This document shows, one piece after another, positions 9,005 to 17,961 of a stretch of DNA of 64,000 bases. Location: contig NZ_FWFT01000001.1 of the NCBI RefSeq assembly GCF_900172275.1, positions 62,001 through 126,000 on the forward strand. The letters are read 5' to 3'. Position 1 is the first letter of the stretch. Every line of letters begins with the position of its first letter. Under the pieces are notes generated by a model that was given only the letters and a program-made list of their open reading frames with translations, was not told the origin of the DNA and ran no database searches. The stretch is from Pseudooctadecabacter jejudonensis. Lineage in GTDB: Bacteria; Pseudomonadota; Alphaproteobacteria; Rhodobacterales; Rhodobacteraceae. A program made the translations under genes and the position numbers.

Positions 9005-9760
9005 ATGTTTGAGACAGAAACCTTCCTCGCCGCGTCGCTGCTGCCAGCGCTGTTGATCGCCTTTTCGGCGGGCATTCTGTCGTTCCTCAGCCCCTGCGTG
9101 TTGCCCATCGTCCCGCCTTATCTGGCCTATATGGGGGGCGTCAGCGTCACGCAGATGGAAGACGACCAGATCGCACGCCGCCGCGCCGTGGTTGCATCGT
9201 TGTTCTTTATTCTTGGCCTTTCCACGGTGTTTTTGATCCTTGGTGCGGGCGCATCCGCCTTGGGGCGCACGTTGCTGGGTTATCAAAGCTATCTGCAGAT
9301 GGGGGCAGGCACTGTCGTCATCATCTTTGGCCTGCATTTTCTGGGCGTGTTTCGGTTGAAGTTTCTGGATCAGGAAATGCGAGTGGATGCAGGCGATCAG
9401 GGTGGATCGGCCTTTGGGGCCTATTTTCTGGGCCTTGCCTTCGCCTTTGGCTGGACGCCGTGCCTTGGCCCGATCCTGTCGGCCATTTTGTCGCTGGCCA
9501 CGGGCACAGGCGATGTGGGCAAGGGCGCTGTGATGTTGGGCGTCTATGCCATCGGCCTCGGCGTGCCGTTCTTGCTGGTGGCGGCCTTTTTCCCGCAGAT
9601 GAAACGCCCCATGGCGTGGATGAAACGCAATCTCGGGATCATCGAAAAGATCTCGGGCGTGTTGTTGGTGATCGTCGGTCTTGCCATGGCGACGGGGTTT
9701 TTGACCGTCTTTGCCTATTGGATGCTTGAGGCGTTTCCAGCTTTGGCGATCTTTGGCTGA
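9005..9760 (+). CDS. ccdA: Cytochrome c biogenesis protein CcdA
   Basis: An inner-membrane protein of about 251 residues with six predicted membrane segments. It moves electrons from cytoplasmic thioredoxin to periplasmic thiol proteins, chiefly for cytochrome c maturation. The two redox Cys motifs are present: FLSPCVLPIVPPYLAYMGG near residue 30 and GWTPCLGPILSAIL near residue 155. The ATG at 9005 gives the usual start; an in-frame ATG at 8996 would add three residues. It is followed at 70 bp by an unrelated membrane protein gene. Confidence 0.95.
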   Translation: MFETETFLAASLLPALLIAFSAGILSFLSPCVLPIVPPYLAYMGGVSVTQMEDDQIARRRAVVASLFFILGLSTVFLILGAGASALGRTLLGYQSYLQMGAGTVVIIFGLHFLGVFRLKFLDQEMRVDAGDQGGSAFGAYFLGLAFAFGWTPCLGPILSAILSLATGTGDVGKGAVMLGVYAIGLGVPFLLVAAFFPQMKRPMAWMKRNLGIIEKISGVLLVIVGLAMATGFLTVFAYWMLEAFPALAIFG

Positions 9761-9830
9761 CGACATCCTTATTTTTGTCGAAAAGCCCTGATAGGGTCAT
9801 CCCAAAGGCAGATCGCAGCAGGCAGACCCC

Positions 9831-11168
9831 ATGTCAGACAAGACCAAGTCGGACAAGACCAAGTCAGACAAGACACCGGCGGACCAGACCACACCACAGG
9901 TGAGGCGCCGCCGGGTGTTCTACATTCCGGGCTACGATCCGATTCACCCCCGTCGCTACCGTGAGCTTTATCGCACCGAGGGCTCCGCGCAGGCCGATAT
10001 CTCAGGTTACGACATCGCACTGTCCCCACGGGCGGGCGAAAACTACGGCTGGCACGTGGACGCCACGATGGAGGGGCAGACCACGCAGGCAGAGGTTGAG
10101 GTTCTGGTGTGGTCCGACATCGTGCGTGGGTCCATGGCGTCGTCGATCCCGGCAACCTATCTGCAACTGATCCGCACGGCCTATACCTACATCGCCAGTG
10201 GGGCGCTTCGTCGGTTGATGTGGCTGCGCAAGGGGCCAGTAATTGCGGCGCTTTATCCGGTGGGGATGTTGCTGGTGCAACTCATGACCGCCATCGGCCT
10301 TGGCGTTCTCGCGGCAAAGGCCTTTGGCTGGCTATGGGTGGGGGGGGGCCAGATGATCATCGCGGCGCTCAGCAGCGGTGAAGGATCCGCGCTGGATGGT
10401 TCTGCCATAAGTGTTGGCCGCACGGTCCTGCAATGGGCCCTCGGGGGGGCTGTGGCGTGGTGGGTGTTGAATTGGTTCAAGGCCAAGGATGGCAAGTTTT
10501 TCGCCTATTATCTGATGCACGATTACGCCTATTCGGCCCACTACAAGGGTGCAAACCCGCCCGAGCTTGAGGCGCGGATGTCCCAGTTCAAAGAGACCAT
10601 TGGTGCGGCGTTGCGCGATGATGTGGATGAGGTTCTGGTGGTCGGCCATTCGTCTGGCGCGCATCTGGCGGTGTCGATTTTGGCCGACCTGATCCGCGAG
10701 GGCGGGGTCGCGACGGGTGGCCCCGCGCTTGGATTTCTCAGCCTCGGGCAGGTCGTGCCTATGGTCAGTTTTCTGCCCGACGCACACCGGCTGCGCGGTG
10801 ATCTGCAGTCCCTCAGCACACGTGGTGAACTGACCTGGGTGGATGTGACAGCCCCTGGCGATGGCTGCGCCTTTGCGCTGTGTGATCCGGTGGCCGTGTC
10901 GGGGGTGGCGCCTGCGGGGCAAAAGTGGCCGTTGGTTCTTTCAGCCGCGTTCACACAGACGTTGTCGCCCGCGCGGTGGAAAGCGTTGCGGTGGAAGTTC
11001 TTTCGCCTGCATTTTCAATATCTTTGCGCCTTTGACCGTGTGGGGGACTATGACTATTTCCGCATCACCGCGGGTCCAATGACCCTGCGTGATCGGTTCG
11101 CAGGGCGCAAACCGTCCAAGTCACGCATTGAGATTGCGGCGTCGAAATACACCTCCGTGGCGCCATGA
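9831..11168 (+). CDS. Membrane protein with alpha/beta-hydrolase-like motif, function unknown
   Basis: A 445-residue protein. The N-terminus consists of near-perfect repeats of SDKTK, encoded by a 15-bp tandem repeat (9834-9878). YIPGYDP near residue 31 resembles the oxyanion strand of lipases. Hydrophobic segments lie at about 137-165 and 197-215. GHSSG at 272-276 fits the nucleophile elbow of serine alpha/beta hydrolases. I do not know a substrate. A run of nine G at about 10340-10348 lies inside the intact frame. The stop overlaps the P450 start by 4 bp (ATGA), so the two proteins may be co-produced, for instance in lipid or terpenoid metabolism. Confidence 0.7.
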   Translation: MSDKTKSDKTKSDKTPADQTTPQVRRRRVFYIPGYDPIHPRRYRELYRTEGSAQADISGYDIALSPRAGENYGWHVDATMEGQTTQAEVEVLVWSDIVRGSMASSIPATYLQLIRTAYTYIASGALRRLMWLRKGPVIAALYPVGMLLVQLMTAIGLGVLAAKAFGWLWVGGGQMIIAALSSGEGSALDGSAISVGRTVLQWALGGAVAWWVLNWFKAKDGKFFAYYLMHDYAYSAHYKGANPPELEARMSQFKETIGAALRDDVDEVLVVGHSSGAHLAVSILADLIREGGVATGGPALGFLSLGQVVPMVSFLPDAHRLRGDLQSLSTRGELTWVDVTAPGDGCAFALCDPVAVSGVAPAGQKWPLVLSAAFTQTLSPARWKALRWKFFRLHFQYLCAFDRVGDYDYFRITAGPMTLRDRFAGRKPSKSRIEIAASKYTSVAP

Positions 11169-12514
11169 CACAGTCAACGCCCCCAAAACCCGCGTCTCGG
11201 CCTGAAAAGGTATCGCTCTGGCGGTATCTGCGTCTGTTCCGGCAGGACATTTTGTCGGCGCAGCCGGCCAAGCTTTACCGCGCTTGGATGGCGGAATTTA
11301 AGACGCCGTTCTTTCGCAGCTATCTGGCCAATGATCCGACGCTTGTGCAACGGGTCCTCAAAGAGCGGCCCATGGATTTTCCCAAGTCCGACCGCATCGG
11401 CGCAGGGCTGCGGCCGCTGTTGGGCAATTCGGTGTTCTTGACGAACGGAGAGGTTTGGAAACGTCAGCGGCGCATCATTGACCCCGCGTTTGAGGGGGGG
11501 CGTTTGCGCGACACCTACGGGGCCATGTATGCCGCAGGGCAGGCCGCTGTGGCCCGTCTTGGGGGTCGCCAGGGGACGTTGGATATTGAGCCTGAGACGT
11601 CCCATGTGGCCGCCGATGTGATCATCCGCACCCTGTTTTCCATTCCTATTGAGGATGAAACCGCAGCACAGGTTTTTGAGAAATTTCGCGACCACCAACG
11701 CACGCAACCCATTCTAAACCTTGCCGCTTTTGTGCGCGGGCCAAAATGGATGCCGCGTCTGTTCAAGCGCGAAACCCGCGACACGGCGGCGGACATTCGG
11801 CGGTTGATCATGGATCTGACCGAGAGGCGGATGTTTGAGATTGATGCAGGCACAGCCCCTGATGATCTGGCCACCAAGATCATGACGACCGAAGACCCTG
11901 AGACGGGGCAGACGTTCACCACCGAAGACATGGTCGATCAGGTCGCGATCTTCTTTTTGGCGGGGCATGAGACATCGGCCAGCGCGCTGGCATGGGCGCT
12001 CTATTTGATGGCGATGCACCCTGAATGGCAGGACAAAATCGCTGCAGAAGCCGCCGGGCTGACATCAGATTTTGCAAGCATTTCAACGCTGAAGCTTAGC
12101 CGTGATGTGTTTCGAGAGACGTTGCGCCTGTACCCGCCGGTGCCGATGATGGTGCGGGAGACCACGCAGGTAGAGGAGATGCGGGGCAGACGGGCGCCCA
12201 AAGGCAGCCAGGTGGTGCTCAGCCCGTGGCATCTGCATCGGCACAATCGGTTGTGGGACAACCCTGATGGGTTTGACCCGACGCGGTGGGAGACTGAGAA
12301 CGGGAAAAGCTGCCAACGCACTGCTTTTATTCCCTTTTCTGCAGGGCCGCGGGTCTGCACAGGGGCGGGGTTCGCCATGGTGGAGGGCGTGTTGCTGCTG
12401 TCGATGTTGGTGCGCGCGTTCCGGTTTGAATTGACCGAGGATGTGCCCGTACCGGTGGCGCATCTGACGGTGCGGGCGAAGGACGGGATCCGGCTAAAGA
12501 TCACCGCGCGCTAG
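11165..12514 (+). CDS. Cytochrome P450 (copy 1)
   Basis: A 449-residue haem monooxygenase. The I-helix oxygen-activation motif AGHETSASAL, the K-helix FRETLRLYPP (ExxR) and the haem-binding loop FSAGPRVCTGAG with its Cys ligand are all intact. The overall sequence and length are closer to the fatty-acid/alkane-oxidising type than to the short soluble camphor type of the second P450 in this window. No ferredoxin gene is next to it. Translation is probably coupled to the upstream hydrolase-like gene through an ATGA overlap. Confidence 0.93.
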   Translation: MTQSTPPKPASRPEKVSLWRYLRLFRQDILSAQPAKLYRAWMAEFKTPFFRSYLANDPTLVQRVLKERPMDFPKSDRIGAGLRPLLGNSVFLTNGEVWKRQRRIIDPAFEGGRLRDTYGAMYAAGQAAVARLGGRQGTLDIEPETSHVAADVIIRTLFSIPIEDETAAQVFEKFRDHQRTQPILNLAAFVRGPKWMPRLFKRETRDTAADIRRLIMDLTERRMFEIDAGTAPDDLATKIMTTEDPETGQTFTTEDMVDQVAIFFLAGHETSASALAWALYLMAMHPEWQDKIAAEAAGLTSDFASISTLKLSRDVFRETLRLYPPVPMMVRETTQVEEMRGRRAPKGSQVVLSPWHLHRHNRLWDNPDGFDPTRWETENGKSCQRTAFIPFSAGPRVCTGAGFAMVEGVLLLSMLVRAFRFELTEDVPVPVAHLTVRAKDGIRLKITAR

Positions 12515-12726
12515 ATTTTTTGCAATGATTTCAGGATGTAGACGCGGATGGCGGAGGCAAGGCCCACGTCGCCACGGGCCTCGTCGATCTCAATAGCCAG
12601 ACCGTTGATCGTCTTGTTCTGATCGGCGGCAATCGCGCGAAAGGCGTCCCAGAACTCAGGCTCCAGCGAGACGGAGGTACGGTGCCCGCGTAGGGTGAGG
12701 GAATGCTTTGCCGGGCGTGTGGTCAT
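12511..12726 (-). CDS. Ribbon-helix-helix domain small protein
   Basis: A 71-residue protein starting MTTRPAKHSLTLRGHRTSVSL. The pattern of a short beta strand (RTSVSLE) followed by two helices and the ending ASAIRVYILKSLQ fits the RHH_4 group of small putative DNA-binding proteins found beside fumC in Rhodobacterales. The start is placed at 12726; a frame extending upstream to 12891 runs through repeat sequence and is unlikely. It converges with the P450 gene, overlapping it by 4 bp. The target is unknown. Confidence 0.8.
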   Translation of the reverse strand: MTTRPAKHSLTLRGHRTSVSLEPEFWDAFRAIAADQNKTINGLAIEIDEARGDVGLASAIRVYILKSLQKI

Positions 12727-12797
12727 GGGCGATCCGCTGTGCGTCCATGAACGTATTTGGCCGATAAACCGCCAGAAACGTGCGAAAATCGCGATAT

Positions 12798-12830
12798 GGC
12801 AGGCGTATGGCTGGCGTATGGCTGGCGTAT
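12798..12830. repeat. Three 11-bp tandem repeats upstream of the RHH gene
   Basis: Three consecutive copies of the unit GGCTGGCGTAT (the first with A in place of T at position 4) lie 72 bp upstream of the RHH start codon, in its probable promoter region. They could be operator sites for a small RHH protein or a simple slippage product. Confidence 0.7.
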
Positions 12831-12877
12831 GGCAGCGACAGCCAGCCGTGCCGATGGGGGGCTGTGCCACATCGCTG

Positions 12878-13057
12878 TCATTCGTCCTCAAACTTTTGCT
12901 GATCGAGGTGGCGTTTCAACTTCGCCTCGCGGGCGGCATCGGCCAGACGTTCGGCTTTGGTGCGGCCGAATTTGCGCGCGTTCTGATCTGCCTCGGCCTT
13001 GCGGGCGGTGCGGGCGCGATCCTTGCGCAGCTTGTTGAGGTTCACGATCTCCGACAT
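12878..13057 (-). CDS. DUF4169 family small basic protein
   Basis: A 59-residue open frame starting MSEIVNLNKLRKDRARTARK, very rich in Lys, Arg, Ala and Glu and predicted to be almost wholly helical. This is the DUF4169 profile, a small protein of unknown function commonly found next to fumC in Rhodobacteraceae. It is 6 bp downstream of the VOC gene in the same direction, so it is probably translated from the fumC transcript. Confidence 0.85.
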   Translation of the reverse strand: MSEIVNLNKLRKDRARTARKAEADQNARKFGRTKAERLADAAREAKLKRHLDQQKFEDE

Positions 13058-13063
13058 GGCTGG

Positions 13064-13429
13064 CTACACCGCACCAAAACGCAGCTGCCACGAAATGCCG
13101 AAACGGTCTTCGACCCAAGCAAATCGCTGCGCGAAATCGTAGGCGTCGGCGGGCATCATCACGCGGCCCGCCTGTCCCAAGTTGTCTGCTGCGCGGTCCA
13201 CGTCCTCTGCCGTGTCCAGATCCACCATGAACGACCACGACGGTGTCGGGCCAAAATCATGGATCGGAGGGCTGTCGAGCAGGGTGAACGTCTGATCGCC
13301 CAAGGCCAGCGCCCACATCCCGGAGGCATCGGGGCCGTTGGCGGCAAGCCCCGCAAAGGCCGATCGCCACAGGGCGACCGCATCGGGGGCCACACCGCCC
13401 TGCAGCATGATGTGCGGTCTGATCTTCAC
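13064..13429 (-). CDS. VOC-superfamily (PhnB/glyoxalase-like) protein
   Basis: A 121-residue protein with a vicinal-oxygen-chelate fold pattern: start [12 protein letters not shown], a central strand [15 protein letters not shown] and the ending [15 protein letters not shown]. These are typical of the PhnB-like subgroup often mislabelled 3-demethylubiquinone methyltransferase. No substrate can be assigned. The start overlaps the fumC stop by 4 bp, so its translation is likely coupled to fumC. Confidence 0.8.
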   Translation of the reverse strand: MKIRPHIMLQGGVAPDAVALWRSAFAGLAANGPDASGMWALALGDQTFTLLDSPPIHDFGPTPSWSFMVDLDTAEDVDRAADNLGQAGRVMMPADAYDFAQRFAWVEDRFGISWQLRFGAV

Positions 13430-14832
13430 CCTTTGGGGCCGATCATGTCTTCTGGGCGCACGACGCGGTCAAAGGTCTCTTCGTCAACAAAGCCCAAGGC
13501 CACGGCCTCTTCGCGCAGGGTGGTGCCGTTTTTGTGGGCCGTCTTGGCGACCTTCGTCGCGTTGTCGTAGCCGATTTCGGGGGCGAGGGCTGTGACCAGC
13601 ATCAGGCTTTCTTTCATCAGCTTGTCGATGCGTTCTTCGTTCGCGCACGTGTCTTTGAGCATCCGTTTGGTAAAGCTGTCCGCCGCATCGCCCAAAAGCT
13701 GCATGGATTGCAGCAGATTGTAGGCCATCATGGGGTTGTAGACGTTGAGTTCGAAGTGCCCCTGCGATCCGGCAAAGCCAATCGCTGCGTCGTTGCCAAG
13801 GATGTGGGCGCAGGCCTGGGTCATGGCTTCGGCCTGTGTGGGGTTCACCTTGCCGGGCATGATGGAGGAGCCGGGTTCGTTTTCGGGCAGGATCAATTCG
13901 CCCAAGCCCGAGCGGGGACCGGAACCGAGGAACCGCATGTCGTTGGCGATTTTGTAGGCGGCCATGGCGGTGGTTTTGATGGCGCCGGACATGAAGACCA
14001 TGGCGTCGTGGGCGGCGAGGGCTTCAAACTTGTTGGGGGCGGTGACAAAGGGCAGGCCCGTGATGTCGGCCATGTGGGCGGCCACGGTTGTGTCCCAGCC
14101 CTTGGAGGTGTTGAGGCCGGTGCCCACAGCGGTGCCGCCTTGGGCGAGTTCGTAGATTTTGGGCAGGGCCTGTTCGATCCGTTCGATACCGTTGCGGATC
14201 TGCTGGGCGTAGCCGGAGAATTCCTGCCCCAAGGTGAGAGGGGTCGCATCCTGGGTGTGGGTGCGGCCGATCTTGATGATGTCTTTGAACTCGATCGCCT
14301 TGGCTTCGAGTTCAGCGGCGAAGGTGTTTAGCCCCGGCAGCAGCACGTCGCGGGCCGTCATGGCGGCGGCGATGTGCATGGCGGTGGGGAAGGTGTCGTT
14401 GGAGCTTTGCCCCATGTTGCAGTGATCGTTGGGGTGCACGGGATCTTTGGACCCAATGGTGCCGCCGAGGATTTCGATGGCGCGGTTTGAGATGACCTCG
14501 TTCGCGTTCATGTTGGATTGGGTGCCGGAGCCTGTTTGCCAGACCACCAGCGGGAAGTGATCGTCAAGCTTGCCGTCGATAACCTCACCCGCCGCTTCGA
14601 TCATCGCCTCGGCCAGTTTGGCGTCCAGTTTGCCGCTGTCGCGGTTGGCCATGGCGCAGGCCTTTTTGATGACACCCAGCGCGCGGACGATGGCCACGGG
14701 CTGTTTTTCCCAGCCGATGGGGAAGTTCATCAGCGACCGTTGGGTCTGTGCGCCCCAGTAGCGGTCTGTGGGGACCTGAAGGGGGCCAAAGCTGTCGGTT
14801 TCGGTCCGTGTCTGTGGGCGGGTGTCGGTCAT
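13426..14832 (-). CDS. fumC: Class II fumarate hydratase
   Basis: A 468-residue fumarase of the TCA cycle, interconverting fumarate and malate without an iron-sulfur cluster. The family signature [13 protein letters not shown] and active-site regions [19 protein letters not shown] and [19 protein letters not shown] are present. The start [17 protein letters not shown] at 14832 matches the family; an upstream in-frame ATG at 14898 gives a tail with no family character. It heads a chain of small genes (VOC, DUF4169) with 4 and 6 bp junctions. Confidence 0.97.
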   Translation of the reverse strand: MTDTRPQTRTETDSFGPLQVPTDRYWGAQTQRSLMNFPIGWEKQPVAIVRALGVIKKACAMANRDSGKLDAKLAEAMIEAAGEVIDGKLDDHFPLVVWQTGSGTQSNMNANEVISNRAIEILGGTIGSKDPVHPNDHCNMGQSSNDTFPTAMHIAAAMTARDVLLPGLNTFAAELEAKAIEFKDIIKIGRTHTQDATPLTLGQEFSGYAQQIRNGIERIEQALPKIYELAQGGTAVGTGLNTSKGWDTTVAAHMADITGLPFVTAPNKFEALAAHDAMVFMSGAIKTTAMAAYKIANDMRFLGSGPRSGLGELILPENEPGSSIMPGKVNPTQAEAMTQACAHILGNDAAIGFAGSQGHFELNVYNPMMAYNLLQSMQLLGDAADSFTKRMLKDTCANEERIDKLMKESLMLVTALAPEIGYDNATKVAKTAHKNGTTLREEAVALGFVDEETFDRVVRPEDMIGPKG

Positions 14833-14916
14833 GTCGGCCTCGTGAGGTTGGCGGTATACGGTTGCATGCCGTTTATCGCCCACGGGGCCGTGGGGCAAGC
14901 GCCCAGATGACGCAGT

Positions 14917-15420
14917 TTACTTGCGGAATTGATCCAGCGAGACGACTTCGGCTTCTTTGGGGGCGGTGGGGGCTTCTGGTTCGACCATCTCGTCCATCGG
15001 GGCCTCTGGGCCTTGGTCTTCGGCCAATGGGACCGGGGCGAGGGCGTCGTCTTCGTCGTCCTGGTGTTCAAACCGCAGGCCGAATTCCACAGACGGGTCC
15101 ACGAAGGTCTTGATCGCGTCGTAGGGGATATAGAGAGGTTCGGGGGTGTCCCCAAAGCTGAGGGTGATGGCAAAGCCGAGGTCTGTGACGTGCAGGTTTT
15201 CGTACTGGTGCTGGATGACGATTGTCATCTCACCGGGGTAGCGGTCGGACAGCCAGTCGGCGATTTCCACATCGGGGTGCATGGTGTCGAAGGTGACAAA
15301 GAAGTGGTGCGCGCCGGGCAGGCCTTTGGCGGCGATGTCTGTCAGGACCTCAAAGATCAACCCGCGCATCGCTTTGTGCATCAGATTGCCATAGTCGATG
15401 GTTTGATTGGTGATCGTCAC
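14917..15420 (-). CDS. sspB: SspB-type ClpXP protease adaptor
   Basis: A 167-residue protein of the alphaproteobacterial SspB family, which delivers ssrA-tagged proteins to ClpXP. The folded domain spans roughly residues 8-125 (LMHKAMRGLIFEVLTDIA through VEFGLRFEHQ) and is followed by an acidic linker and a short C-terminal sequence EVVSLDQFRK that probably docks on ClpX. The GTG start at 15420 overlaps the chrA stop (GTGA). Confidence 0.92.
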   Translation of the reverse strand: MTITNQTIDYGNLMHKAMRGLIFEVLTDIAAKGLPGAHHFFVTFDTMHPDVEIADWLSDRYPGEMTIVIQHQYENLHVTDLGFAITLSFGDTPEPLYIPYDAIKTFVDPSVEFGLRFEHQDDEDDALAPVPLAEDQGPEAPMDEMVEPEAPTAPKEAEVVSLDQFRK

Positions 15421-16742
15421 AGCACGCCCCCGTTTGCAATTAGGGGTAGCATACGGGATTCGGGGGCGGATGAAAGGGCCTGTGGGGGCAGATCGCCGAT
15501 GAGGGTTGAGGCCGCACCCAAGACGGCCATGAGGGCCAGCGTGGGCAGGAGGGGGACGTTGCGCCAGAGCATCAGGAGGGCGGCGACGATCGTCAGCGCC
15601 AGTGCGGTGAGGTTGAGGCTGGCGGGATCGGGGAGAAGCAGGGCGAAGGGCGCGGGCGCAGGGGTCAGCGTGTCAAAGAGGACGTGGGCCGCAAACCACA
15701 GCGACAGATTGGCGATGACGCCAACGACGGCGGCGGTGATCGCACAGAGGCCTGCGCGGATGCGCGGGTAGCCATCCAGCCAGTCAATCAGCGGCGCGCC
15801 CGCAAAGATCCAGATAAAGCAGGGCACGAAGGTCACCCAAAGCGCCATGAGGCCCGCAAGGGCGGCGGTGGTTGGCCCGCCTGCAGCTTGACCCGCCAGC
15901 AGCGCCACGAACTGGGTGACAAGGATCAGGGGGCCGGGGGTGGTCTCGGCCAGGCCCAAGGCGTCGATCATCTGGGCCGTGGTGATCCAGCCAAAGTCGG
16001 TGACGACCGCCTGGGTCATGTAGGCCAGCACCGCATAGGCCCCGCCGAAGGTCACGACGGCCAGCAGGGAGAAGAAGAGGCCGAGGGACAGAAGGAACGT
16101 GGCCCCCACAGCCCAAGCCAGCGCGAGGGGCGCGGCCCAAAAGACAGCCCCGATGCCAATGGGGGCGAGGGCGTGACGCCATGGCAGCGGCGCGCTGTGC
16201 GAGGTGGTGTCCGTGCAGGCCCAAGCGCCATAGGCGGCGGCCATGGCAATGACGAGGGGAAACGGCACGGCAAAAAGGAACAGCGCCACAAAGGCCAGTG
16301 CTGCAATGATCCGGTGGTCACGGCGCGACAGGGCTTTGGACAGCAAACGCAGGATGGCCTGCACGACGATGATGATGACGGTGGCCTTGATTCCCAAAAA
16401 CGCGGCCTGCACCAACGGCACATCCCCAAAGGACACGTAAAGTGCTGCAAGGACTGCGATCACCACCGCGCCGGGCAGCACAAAAAGCCCGCCCGCGATC
16501 AGCCCGCCCGGCACGCCGCGCAGTTTCCAGCCCGCGTAGGTGGCCAGTTGCATCGCCTCTGGTCCGGGCAGCAACATGCAAAAAGACAGGGCTTTGAGAA
16601 AGGCGTCTTGGGTCAGATAGGCGCGGTCCTCGACCAGTTCTTTTTGCATCAATGCAATTTGGGCCGCAGGCCCGCCAAAGGACAGACAGCCGATACGGGC
16701 GAAGACGCGGGTGAGGTCCGCAAGGGAAGGAGAGACGATCAC
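15417..16742 (-). CDS. chrA: ChrA family chromate/anion transporter
   Basis: A 441-residue inner-membrane protein with two homologous halves, each of about six membrane segments. Half one carries FARIGCLSFGGPAAQIALMQ and LLPGPEAMQLATYAGW; half two carries LGLAETTPGPLILVTQFVALLAG. These are the repeated signatures of the CHR family, which exports chromate. The GTG at 16742 is chosen because it overlaps the P450 stop in a GTGA arrangement; the open frame extends further but the extra residues are not family-like. It lies between a P450 gene and sspB, and no chromate regulator is nearby. Confidence 0.9.
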   Translation of the reverse strand: MIVSPSLADLTRVFARIGCLSFGGPAAQIALMQKELVEDRAYLTQDAFLKALSFCMLLPGPEAMQLATYAGWKLRGVPGGLIAGGLFVLPGAVVIAVLAALYVSFGDVPLVQAAFLGIKATVIIIVVQAILRLLSKALSRRDHRIIAALAFVALFLFAVPFPLVIAMAAAYGAWACTDTTSHSAPLPWRHALAPIGIGAVFWAAPLALAWAVGATFLLSLGLFFSLLAVVTFGGAYAVLAYMTQAVVTDFGWITTAQMIDALGLAETTPGPLILVTQFVALLAGQAAGGPTTAALAGLMALWVTFVPCFIWIFAGAPLIDWLDGYPRIRAGLCAITAAVVGVIANLSLWFAAHVLFDTLTPAPAPFALLLPDPASLNLTALALTIVAALLMLWRNVPLLPTLALMAVLGAASTLIGDLPPQALSSAPESRMLPLIANGGVL

Positions 16743-17902
16743 ACCCGCACTTTCAAATCCGTCAGCCCGTGGAAGTGGAAGACGTCGGCGTAGGTGGGCG
16801 GGCTGGCCAGTGTGAGAGTGGGGCAACGTTCAAAAAGCACCTGTAGCGCCACGCGCAGTTCCAACCGTGCCAGCGGCGCGCCGACACAAAAGTGGATGCC
16901 CCCGCCAAAGGCCACATTCACCGGACCTTTGCGGGTGGGATCGAAGGTGTGGGGATCAGGGTAGGCGGCTGGGTCACGGTTGGCGGCGCCCAGCAGGCAA
17001 TTCACCTTGTCGCCGCGTTTGAAGGTGTGACCGAACAACGTGACATCTTCGGTGGCCCAGCGTTCAAAGAGGTGCAGGGGGGGATCAAAGCGCAGCGCCT
17101 CTTCGACCGTGGCCTCATCGGCGTGGCGGATGTCGCGTTCCAGCAAGGTTTTCACGGTATTGCCAAGGGTGTGGACCGTGGCCTCATGCCCTGCATTGAG
17201 AAGCAGGATGCAGGTTGTGATCATCTCATCGGTGGAGAGCTTTTGGCCGTCCTCTTCAGCAGCAATCAGTTGGGTGATCAGATCATCGGCGGGGGCATGG
17301 CGGCGGTCATCAATATGGGCGCGCATGAAGGCCACGAAGTCTTCGGTGGCTTTGACGGCGCGGTCCTCAATGGCGCGGGTGCGGCCTGTCACATACATCG
17401 ACACCATGGCGTTGGACCAGGCCAGCAAATCATCGGCGCGGTCCTCGGGCACGCCCAAAAGGCGCGCGATGATGATCACGGGGACGGTGCGGGCGTAGGC
17501 CGCCAGCAGATCAAATTCGCCCGTTGGGAACTGGTCGATCAGGTCGTGACTTAAGCTGCGGATTTCAGGCTCAAGCGCGGAGATCCGGCGGGAGGTGAAG
17601 GCGCGCAGCACCAGACCGCGCAAGCGGGTGTGGCGGGGCGGGTTCACCTCCAACATTGAATGGGCCTCGACCGCGTAGAAGGGCGCGAGGTGGTCGGGGA
17701 TGGGGGTGCGGAACTCCTGGGGCACCTCACGGCCCAGACGTTTGTCCTTGAGGCAGGTGGAGACAGCAGCGTGGGAGACCGCGCAGATGGCGTCGTATTC
17801 GTCCCAATAGAACAGATCGCCCGTGGCCCGTGCGGCATCATAGAAGGGGTAGGGGTTTTGCACGAAGGCGGGATCGGTTGGGGATTGGGACAGGTGTTTC
17901 AT
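16739..17902 (-). CDS. Cytochrome P450 (copy 2)
   Basis: A soluble bacterial P450 of 387 residues. The I-helix LLLNAGHEATVHTLG, ExxR motif VEEALRFDPP and haem loop FGGGIHFCVGAPLARLE are intact. It belongs to the short class of three-component P450s that need a ferredoxin; none is encoded nearby. The start MKHLSQSPTDPAF at 17902 is preferred over an ATG 36 bp upstream. It is divergent from the second DctB-like gene, sharing a promoter region of only 59 bp. Confidence 0.93.
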   Translation of the reverse strand: MKHLSQSPTDPAFVQNPYPFYDAARATGDLFYWDEYDAICAVSHAAVSTCLKDKRLGREVPQEFRTPIPDHLAPFYAVEAHSMLEVNPPRHTRLRGLVLRAFTSRRISALEPEIRSLSHDLIDQFPTGEFDLLAAYARTVPVIIIARLLGVPEDRADDLLAWSNAMVSMYVTGRTRAIEDRAVKATEDFVAFMRAHIDDRRHAPADDLITQLIAAEEDGQKLSTDEMITTCILLLNAGHEATVHTLGNTVKTLLERDIRHADEATVEEALRFDPPLHLFERWATEDVTLFGHTFKRGDKVNCLLGAANRDPAAYPDPHTFDPTRKGPVNVAFGGGIHFCVGAPLARLELRVALQVLFERCPTLTLASPPTYADVFHFHGLTDLKVRV

Positions 17903-17961
17903 AGGGGTGTCTTGGCCTATGAGCCCTAGCCATTGCAAGGCCAGCTTCGTACATTGGCGAC

